Source: CAZJUO01 sp964549245 (GTDB lineage Bacteria; Patescibacteriota; Patescibacteriia; UBA10025; JAHIVO01). Taken from it: a stretch of 19,982 nucleotides of DNA. The translations under genes were made by a program, and so were the position numbers. This document shows, in pieces, positions 14,454 to 19,982 of the stretch. Under the pieces are notes generated by a model, which ran no database searches, was not told the DNA's origin, and saw only the letters and a program-made list of their open reading frames with translations. The first letter of the stretch is position 1; every line of letters begins with the position of its first letter. The stretch spans positions 1-19,982 of the forward strand of contig CAZJUO010000019.1 of NCBI GenBank assembly GCA_964549245.1, in the 5' to 3' direction.

Positions 14454-14880
14454 ATTGTTCTTTTTTATTTAGACTATTCTTTTTGTTGTTATCGTTAAAG
14501 ATTTGTTTTTGTATTGTTTGTATTAATAAATATATCATAGCAGCGCCGACAATAGAAATTATATAGGCAATCCAGCCTATTTGTTTTATTTTAAAAAATA
14601 TTAATAAACCGGCACCTAAACTAAATAGTACCATAATTATCATACCTATTCTTTCATTATATGTCTTTTTTGCATTTTTGTCTTCCTTCACCCATAGTGC
14701 CAATATGCCGCTTATGATGATTACCAATAAAATAATATTAAGATTGTAATAATTTAAAACAAAACCAGGCCATAGTTCATCGATTAAATACAGCAGTAAA
14801 TAACTGATTAAGGATGCTTTAAACAATTCAATAAACAGAATATTTAAATAATGAATAATTGTTCTTGCTGGGTTGCTCAA
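14431..14880 (-). CDS. Four-helix membrane protein, function unknown
   Basis: The product is 149 residues with four hydrophobic segments (about 11-33, 46-64, 79-97 and 101-121) and a polar Asn/Lys-rich C-terminal tail of about 25 residues, probably cytoplasmic. The start is TTG (14880): an in-frame TAG lies 3 bases upstream and the next Met is residue 80, so a shorter form would lose half the helices. It begins 12 bases after the 511-residue gene and its end overlaps the ahcY start by 23 bases. I do not recognise the family. Its place suggests a partner of the GT39-like enzyme and the exported protein. Confidence 0.7.
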   Translation of the reverse strand: MSNPARTIIHYLNILFIELFKASLISYLLLYLIDELWPGFVLNYYNLNIILLVIIISGILALWVKEDKNAKKTYNERIGMIIMVLFSLGAGLLIFFKIKQIGWIAYIISIVGAAMIYLLIQTIQKQIFNDNNKKNSLNKKEQYESPYKK

Positions 14881-14892
14881 TTTCTATTTTCT

Positions 14893-16428
14893 TTAAAGGT
14901 TATTTTTTATTTTATCCAGGATATTATCTATACGAACCGGATCTTTTTCAAAAATGATTTCTACCTTGTGAATTTTTAATAACCGATCATTTTCCGGTAA
15001 ACCTGGTAAACTGAAAATGAAGCTGGCAATATTATTACGATTCTCCTGAAAATAAAGATACGGAATTGTGATTTCGCTCTGTGCTATATACTTACTCCCT
15101 AATTTCTGTGCCCTGTGGTATTTGCCGATAATGTAATCGTAATTTTCAAGCGCTGCCTCATCATAAATTTTTTTAATCGTTGGAACAATATTATATTCCG
15201 GATCAAAATATTGTTCTCTGGAAAATGCAAAAAACCCTTCTCCTTCTATAAGGATATCATTTTTTGGAATATGGATTGTACTAAATTCAGGTAAATCATT
15301 AGCGGTAAAATATTGGTGTTTTTTATCTACTCGTACCACGCTGCCATTTACGTCTACATCTTGATATCCGTTTTCGTGGGCTGTCTTTACGGTTATATCG
15401 TTGCTCTCAGTATATACTTGCGTTGGTTGTATGCTTTTATTTCCGATAATGTCTTTGTATTCCTCATTATCAGTGAGATATAATTGTCCGTAAAAAACTA
15501 ATTTTTTCTGTCTTGTGTGGACGCTCTTTATAAATATATCATCACTGGCGTCAAAAATTATTTTATACACCCCTTGTTGTAAATCGTTTTTATCGATAAT
15601 AACTTTATTTTCCCTGGAGGTCTGCCCACTGGCGATATCCACACCGTCATCGTCAATTTCAATCTGGTCATAGCGAATATTATTATTGTCCAGTAATGTT
15701 ACAGTTATCGGGTCAGCGCCAAAATTACGATTTATATCCTGTACTTGTACTTCAAGGTAAAATACGCCGGACTCATCTACATACGTATAAAGCTCATGCT
15801 TGCCTCTCAAGCTTCTATTAATATCAACCGACGGTGCGTTAATTGAATAACCCGGCAAATCTAGATTATATGAAATTGGATATTCAAATTGCAGTACCTT
15901 TGAAATTTCCGGCTTATTCTTTAGAAAATCTTCTAAACTTTGGTATTTTTTTTCACCTCTTTGCAATAGTATATTATCTTTTTCTTGTACCACCGACCAA
16001 TCACTGTATAAACCATCTAGAATATCTTCTATACATTTATTATATGATGCTAATGTTTTATAATAGTAAGTCCCATTAGCTTGTAAAACTCCCAAGTCTA
16101 TCTCGGGCTGCTGGTCAGGATTTTCATAATATAGTTTAAGCGTTGCTTCAGGAAATAATCTAGGCGCTACGACGTCAAAATATACCGGAGAAGTTGTTAT
16201 TAGTCTGTAATATTCATTGGCCTTTGACTGTTTTGATTGCCCAATGATTACATCAGTTTCCTTTGATGCAAAATTTTTCACCACCTTTGATTCTTTCATC
16301 GGTTCGTAGGTAACGGCATATATTCCGTTTATAACAAAATTCTTTTGGACTAACCACGCGATAAGCAATACTGGCATGCTCCAAACGATAATTTTTATGC
16401 AAATAATTAATGTTTTATCTTTACGCAT
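14893..16428 (-). CDS. Large membrane-anchored extracytoplasmic protein, function unknown
   Basis: The product is 511 residues. A short basic N-terminus and one hydrophobic helix (about 8-27) form a signal anchor without a lipobox. The remaining 480 residues are soluble and look mostly beta, apart from a helical part around 125-185. Around 215-320 an Ig-like module is suggested by alternating strands ending in LQQGVYKIIFDASDD and then IKSVHTRQKKLVFYG. A second stretch (about 345-400) is Val/Asp-rich with short strands. No catalytic motif is recognised. It follows the GT39-like gene after 33 bases and precedes a small membrane protein, so it may be an accessory surface protein in sugar transfer or display. 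The ATG at 16428 is the natural start for the anchor. Confidence 0.75.
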   Translation of the reverse strand: MRKDKTLIICIKIIVWSMPVLLIAWLVQKNFVINGIYAVTYEPMKESKVVKNFASKETDVIIGQSKQSKANEYYRLITTSPVYFDVVAPRLFPEATLKLYYENPDQQPEIDLGVLQANGTYYYKTLASYNKCIEDILDGLYSDWSVVQEKDNILLQRGEKKYQSLEDFLKNKPEISKVLQFEYPISYNLDLPGYSINAPSVDINRSLRGKHELYTYVDESGVFYLEVQVQDINRNFGADPITVTLLDNNNIRYDQIEIDDDGVDIASGQTSRENKVIIDKNDLQQGVYKIIFDASDDIFIKSVHTRQKKLVFYGQLYLTDNEEYKDIIGNKSIQPTQVYTESNDITVKTAHENGYQDVDVNGSVVRVDKKHQYFTANDLPEFSTIHIPKNDILIEGEGFFAFSREQYFDPEYNIVPTIKKIYDEAALENYDYIIGKYHRAQKLGSKYIAQSEITIPYLYFQENRNNIASFIFSLPGLPENDRLLKIHKVEIIFEKDPVRIDNILDKIKNNL

Positions 16429-16461
16429 AATGCATTAATTGATTTTATAATACCGTTAACA

Positions 16462-18147
16462 TCATAAAGTTTCAAGCCTCGATATTTTATACAAAATAAC
16501 AGGTTGCCCTTCAAATTCATAGATTATTTCAATATTATATTTCAATTTTATAAGCGTATCCAACAATTTTTTATTATAAATATCTAATGCATTATGATAA
16601 AAATAAAGTTCCGTATTATTTGTAATCGTTGTTATGGTAGTATCTATTTTATTATTCGGCAATGAAACGATTACTTGTCTATCAGGAAACAATTCCTTAT
16701 CATATTGTCCAGCAATAATAACCGCACTCTGTTCTGTCAACTCCTCTACAGTATGTTTTCTTTCTAAAGTTGTATTTTTATTACTTTTTATTATCCCAAA
16801 CCCCTGCAATGGGTCAGCTATAATAATTTGCACTGAACCGTAAATAAAAAACAGTATCAAAATTGCTGGAATGACGTTTCTAATAATACGCCCCTTACAA
16901 ATATTTTTAATGTATATAAGTGCGTATGAGACAAAGGGCATGCCAAACACGAATATCGGTAGCCAGTACCGCAGGTATGATGAGCCTAGCAATATTTCAT
17001 CTTTATCAATGTATTCATAAAATTCAAATGAACCATAGTATATTATCAACCAAATAGCAATAAATAAAAATGTAATAATATATATTTTTTGCGTTTTGGT
17101 TATATTACTATCATTTGGTGTTTTAATAGTAAATATTTTCCCAATGTAAAATGCTATACTTTTTAACACAGCAATTAACCCAATAAAGAACAAAATACTA
17201 TACCATGGCAATATTGCGAACAAATACTTCTTTGTACTGGACCATATAAGCTCCCATTGTAAGCCAAAAGGGAAAAGTAACCCTTTTATTTTCGTAAACC
17301 ATCTTTCTATCTGGGTCGCGGTTCCTGACTGCGCATTATCTCCTGCTGATTGCGTATAGGCAAAACTAAAAGGCGAGCCGTACAAATGATTATTTATAAA
17401 TGCTATTATAAATCCTATGAGAAGTATTGGGGCGATAAATATAAATACATGCCTCCACAATATTTTTTTCCGAAATGCGATCATCGGAACGAGAAATAAA
17501 ACGACGGTCCATACTACTTCTGATGTTCTAACAAATAAAGCAAAACCAAATAGTACTCCGGCCAACAGCATTATCCACGACTGCTTTTTATTGTTACCCT
17601 GATGACTAATAACCTTAAAAAGCAAAAAGAAACTGATTATCAATAAGGATATAAAAAACATATTATGAAACATCCCCCGGGCGCTGTAATACCATACGGG
17701 GGTAACCACGTACAAAAGAGCGGCCGAAATATATGCAATATTTTTTCCAAATATTCTTTTTATCAATAAATAATAAAATACAATACCAATTACCGTAAAG
17801 ATCGGAGTCAAATAAGGTATCACCCCTACACCAAAAGCTTTCGATATAAGACCGTACAGTATGGGCATCCCCGTAAAACTTTGTGGAACGTTTTTGCCAT
17901 CAGCGTACGCCATACTTCTCGGACGTATAATGCCGTCAACCTCCTTATTCAATTCACTGCCATAACTAAGTTCTGTTTTTTCAGAAAATAGCCGGATAAA
18001 GTAATAATTCGCACTTTCATCCGGAGAAGAAAATATATTTTCATTTCCATGGTAATAGGAAGCATATACAACAATAAAAAGCAGCCCAATAGCTACTATT
18101 GAGAACAGGGCTTTATTTTTTTTAACAATTTTGAATACGGACAGCAT
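16462..18147 (-). CDS. GT39/ArnT-like polytopic glycosyltransferase (GT-C fold)
   Basis: The product is 561 residues with about eleven hydrophobic segments between 13 and 445. The first extracytoplasmic loop carries the acidic pair D43-E44 in SSPDESANYY, the catalytic DE-type motif of GT-C enzymes that use lipid-phosphate sugars. LRYWLPIF (392-399) resembles the RYLLP segment of the dolichyl-P-mannose/ArnT-type family. The last 100 residues (about 460-561) are polar and probably form a small extracytoplasmic domain. It should transfer a sugar from a polyprenyl-phosphate carrier to a protein or glycan outside the membrane; donor and acceptor are unknown. It is the first gene of the nine-gene minus-strand run. 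An upstream ATG at 18152 is out of frame. Confidence 0.82.
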   Translation of the reverse strand: MLSVFKIVKKNKALFSIVAIGLLFIVVYASYYHGNENIFSSPDESANYYFIRLFSEKTELSYGSELNKEVDGIIRPRSMAYADGKNVPQSFTGMPILYGLISKAFGVGVIPYLTPIFTVIGIVFYYLLIKRIFGKNIAYISAALLYVVTPVWYYSARGMFHNMFFISLLIISFFLLFKVISHQGNNKKQSWIMLLAGVLFGFALFVRTSEVVWTVVLFLVPMIAFRKKILWRHVFIFIAPILLIGFIIAFINNHLYGSPFSFAYTQSAGDNAQSGTATQIERWFTKIKGLLFPFGLQWELIWSSTKKYLFAILPWYSILFFIGLIAVLKSIAFYIGKIFTIKTPNDSNITKTQKIYIITFLFIAIWLIIYYGSFEFYEYIDKDEILLGSSYLRYWLPIFVFGMPFVSYALIYIKNICKGRIIRNVIPAILILFFIYGSVQIIIADPLQGFGIIKSNKNTTLERKHTVEELTEQSAVIIAGQYDKELFPDRQVIVSLPNNKIDTTITTITNNTELYFYHNALDIYNKKLLDTLIKLKYNIEIIYEFEGQPVILYKISRLETL

Positions 18148-18154
18148 ACCATTG

Positions 18155-18163
18155 ATTATATCA
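18155..18163 (-). promoter_or_regulatory. Extended -10 element of the GT39-ahcY-rml operon
   Basis: The minus strand carries TGATATAAT (18163 down to 18155), a perfect extended -10, seven bases before the ATG of the GT39-like gene. Transcription would begin almost at the start codon. A weak TTGAAA lies 15 bases upstream of the -10, which is short for a -35. The position at the head of a nine-gene run supports it. Confidence 0.5.
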
Positions 18164-18174
18164 TTTTATACCGC

Positions 18175-18203
18175 TTTTCAAAACAGTAATCATTTGTTAC
18201 TAT
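18175..18203 (+). promoter_or_regulatory. Candidate promoter of the DUF1616-like gene
   Basis: TTTTCA (18175-18180), 17 bases, then TACTAT (18198-18203) with TG one base before it (18195-18196), an extended -10. The ATG is nine bases further on, so the leader would be only about 2-3 bases. It diverges from the GT39 promoter within the same 65-base gap. Confidence 0.35.
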
Positions 18204-18212
18204 ATATCTATT

Positions 18213-18614
18213 ATGCGGCCTAAAACCATAAAATTATTGAAATATATTGGTCTTTCTATAGCGCTACTACTGCTGCTGTCTGTATTACTTTCTTTCGTTT
18301 TATCTTTCGTAGAATCGCTGCGCTTGGTATTTGGCACTGCTTTTTTACTGATAGTACCAGGCCTAGTTTGGAGTTTTGTGATTTGGAATAGCAATACTAT
18401 TAAGCTTTTTGAACGTGCGTTGTTTTCTATAGCTTTATCAATTTTTTTAGTTCCTCTTATTGTTTTTCTTTTTAATAAAACTGGTCTATCTATTAACGCT
18501 CTTAATGTTTTTATAGAATGCTCTGGAGTCGTCGTAATTGGTTTACTAATTATTTTTTTACAGAAAACTAAATTAAATAAATCCTTATCTGATAAATTAC
18601 ATACCGACCAATAA
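18213..18614 (+). CDS. Short DUF1616-like membrane protein
   Basis: The product is 133 residues with four hydrophobic segments (about 11-33, 36-58, 68-88 and 101-117) and a polar C-terminal tail. The run RLVFGTAFLLIVPGLVW (37-53) followed by ERALFSIALSIFLVPL (67-82) resembles the start of DUF1616 membrane proteins, which have an F-G-x3-L-x2-P-G helix and then E-R-x-A-x-S-x2-L-S. Typical DUF1616 proteins are over 300 residues, so this holds only the membrane part. There is no enzymatic motif. It precedes the WlbA-like gene by 25 bases in the same direction. The family call is from memory of the pattern and is moderate. Confidence 0.68.
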   Translation: MRPKTIKLLKYIGLSIALLLLLSVLLSFVLSFVESLRLVFGTAFLLIVPGLVWSFVIWNSNTIKLFERALFSIALSIFLVPLIVFLFNKTGLSINALNVFIECSGVVVIGLLIIFLQKTKLNKSLSDKLHTDQ

Positions 18615-18639
18615 TTGGTGTTTAATATTAATCATCCAT

Positions 18640-19599
18640 ATGAATAACCACCACACTTCTAAAAACTTTGCTTTAACTGGTGTCGCCGGTTACATTGCCC
18701 CCCGCCATTTGAAAGCTATTCAGGATACGGGCAATAACCTGGTAGCCGCTCTTGATCCGCACGATTCAGTGGGCATTCTTGATTCCTTTTTTCCTGACAC
18801 CGCCTTTTTTACGGAATTTGAAAGATTTGATCGCCATCTTGAAAAGCTCCGACGGGAAGACAAGGGTAAGGAAATTGATTACTTGACCATTTGTTCCCCT
18901 AATTACCTTCATGACGCTCACATTCGCCTGGCCTTACGCCTTGGGGCCCACGCAATTTGCGAAAAACCTATAGTTCTCAACCCTTGGAACATTGAGGCAC
19001 TCAAAGAACTAGAAAGTGAATCAAACAAAAAAATATATACCGTATTGCAGTTACGGTTACATCCAAAACTTATCGAACTAAAAGAAAAGCTGAAAAATAA
19101 CGGCGGTAAAAAGCGTGACGTGGTACTTACCTACATTACCTCGCGGGGATCCTGGTATTTACATTCTTGGAAAGGCCAATTACAAAAATCAGGCGGTTTG
19201 GCCACCAATATTGGCATTCATTTTTTTGACATGCTCATGTGGTTATTCGGCCCGGTTAAAAATAATATTACCTACGTACGTGATGAAAATAAAAACAGCG
19301 GCTACCTTGAACTGGAAAACGCCCGCGTTCAATGGTATCTGTCAATCGATGTCGATGATATTCCTCCAGAAATAAAAAAAGCCGGCCAACGTACTTTCCG
19401 CTCCATAACTATAGACGGTACTGAACTTGAATTTTCCACGGGCTTTACAGATCTTCATACTGAAGTATACAAAGATATTTTTTCCGGAAAAGGCTTTGGC
19501 CTTGATGACGCTAAGCCCTCCATTGAAGTTGCGCATACTATTCGAAATAACACCTTATCTAAACCAGATGGCAATACCCATCCATTTGTAAAATATTAA
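18640..19599 (+). CDS. wlbA: Gfo/Idh/MocA-family sugar-nucleotide dehydrogenase, WlbA/WbpB-like
   Basis: The product is 319 residues, close to WlbA/WbpB (about 315). The family oxidises C3 of UDP-N-acetylglucosaminuronic acid as a first step toward 2,3-diacetamido uronic acid sugars. The N-terminal NAD domain begins FALTGVAGYIAPRHLKAI (10-27), close to Bordetella WlbA. CSPNYLH (85-91), the catalytic K109 in CEKP, LTYITSRGSWYLHSWKG (163-179), and ATNIGIHFFDML (188-199, N190 and H194) follow. The Asn replaces the Asp of most Gfo/Idh/MocA enzymes, as in WlbA. GFTDLHT and THPFVKY near the C-terminus also match. It precedes a GlmU-like gene by 12 bases, so a nucleotide-sugar cluster continues beyond the window. 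Confidence 0.88.
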   Translation: MNNHHTSKNFALTGVAGYIAPRHLKAIQDTGNNLVAALDPHDSVGILDSFFPDTAFFTEFERFDRHLEKLRREDKGKEIDYLTICSPNYLHDAHIRLALRLGAHAICEKPIVLNPWNIEALKELESESNKKIYTVLQLRLHPKLIELKEKLKNNGGKKRDVVLTYITSRGSWYLHSWKGQLQKSGGLATNIGIHFFDMLMWLFGPVKNNITYVRDENKNSGYLELENARVQWYLSIDVDDIPPEIKKAGQRTFRSITIDGTELEFSTGFTDLHTEVYKDIFSGKGFGLDDAKPSIEVAHTIRNNTLSKPDGNTHPFVKY

Positions 19600-19611
19600 T
19601 CTTATCGAACT

Positions 19612-19982
19612 ATGAATATTTGTATTTACGAGGATAATAAAAGCGGACAACTTTCCCCTCTTTCTTTATCTCGGCCTGTCTTTGATTTAAAGTGCGGAAT
19701 TTACAGCTTATCAGATAAAATTTCATTAAACTTCCCGGGTGCGCGTAAATTTTACTTTGCTAGAAAATACCTATTGCCTTTTTTAAAACGCCAAAAAAGA
19801 TCTATTTTACCAAAAAATATCAGTTCACTAACGCACTGCCTTTTTATCAATGGCCGAGCGCTAATCAACCAACGTACCGCCAATACCTTGCAAAAACAGA
19901 AAACAAGCGCCGTTTTCGTGAATAAAAATGAAGTGATTGCAGTTTATCTTGAAAGAGATGATTTTTCACGATTACAAAGAAC
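19612..19982 (+). CDS. GlmU-like sugar nucleotidyltransferase, N-terminal part (runs off window)
   Basis: An ATG at 19612 opens a frame that stays open to the window end (123 complete codons). The product begins MNICIYEDN and has LSPLSLSRPVFDLKCGI (14-30). This N-terminal pattern (a strand, then D/E-D, then a Pro-Leu stretch, RPxxDLxxG and K36) is that of the GlmU-related family often annotated as putative sugar nucleotidyltransferase or UDP-GlcNAc diphosphorylase/acetyltransferase. Full-length members are about 400 residues, with a C-terminal left-handed beta helix not visible here. It follows wlbA after 12 bases. It probably activates a sugar phosphate for the same pathway; the substrate is not determinable. 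Confidence 0.75.
   Translation, partial: MNICIYEDNKSGQLSPLSLSRPVFDLKCGIYSLSDKISLNFPGARKFYFARKYLLPFLKRQKRSILPKNISSLTHCLFINGRALINQRTANTLQKQKTSAVFVNKNEVIAVYLERDDFSRLQR

Noticed and set aside
1..19982. Recoded TGA (Gly), as in Gracilibacteria/Absconditabacteria
   Set aside because: No conserved protein here needs a TGA read through, and the acylphosphatase ends at TGA at the expected length, so the standard bacterial code fits.
1..19982. CRISPR arrays, insertion sequences, tRNA or rRNA genes
   Set aside because: Reading the intergenic gaps (all under about 100 bases) shows no spaced direct repeats, no transposase genes or terminal inverted repeats, and no cloverleaf-capable sequence.

Overview
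The window is an AT-rich, densely packed bacterial segment. It has no RNA genes, no mobile elements and no gene-free stretch longer than about 100 bases. Gene content fits a member of the Candidate Phyla Radiation (Patescibacteria), most likely a Parcubacteria-type lineage. The reasons are inner-membrane type IV pilus genes (pilM-pilN-pilO) with no visible PilP/PilQ, a PEGA-domain protein typical of these genomes, short intergenic gaps, several membrane proteins of unknown function, and ribosomal genes outside their usual operons. TGA is used as a stop (for example at the end of the acylphosphatase gene) and no reading frame needs recoded TGA, so the code looks standard. The phylum call is an inference from gene content; no 16S rRNA is present.

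Layout. (1) 1-2632, plus strand: the tail of an unidentified gene, then pilM, pilN, pilO and a small one-helix membrane protein, together the inner-membrane assembly platform of a type IV pilus. (2) 2707-2988, plus strand: rpmA (bL27) alone, with its own near-consensus promoter and a hairpin terminator that also serves the convergent pyrG. (3) 7954-3030, minus strand: murA - ctpA - acylphosphatase - rplI - pyrG, with gaps of 6-12 bases and one 11-base overlap, probably one operon from a TTGCCA-16-TATAAT promoter. It mixes peptidoglycan precursor synthesis, a membrane-anchored protease, a ribosomal protein and CTP synthesis. (4) 8051-9346, plus strand: a membrane-anchored PEGA protein, divergent from murA and convergent with rmlA.

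(5) 18147-9343, minus strand: nine tightly spaced genes, read as a GT39-like membrane glycosyltransferase, a 511-residue anchored extracytoplasmic protein, a four-helix membrane protein, S-adenosylhomocysteine hydrolase, a NUDIX hydrolase, then rmlB, rmlD, rmlC and rmlA. The last four make dTDP-L-rhamnose from glucose-1-phosphate; the first genes probably transfer or handle surface sugar. ahcY and the NUDIX gene are the metabolic oddities in this set. (6) 18213 to the end, plus strand: a short DUF1616-like membrane protein, a WlbA/WbpB-type sugar-nucleotide dehydrogenase and the start of a GlmU-like sugar nucleotidyltransferase. This is probably the start of a second nucleotide-sugar cluster (UDP-diacetamido-uronic acid type) diverging from the rhamnose/GT39 cluster.

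As a whole, roughly the right half of the window looks like a cell-surface polysaccharide locus. The most unusual points are the CTP synthase with changed signature motifs, the unknown 511-residue exported protein, ahcY inside the sugar operon, and a recurring TGATATAAT extended -10 element placed so close to some start codons that leaderless transcripts are plausible.
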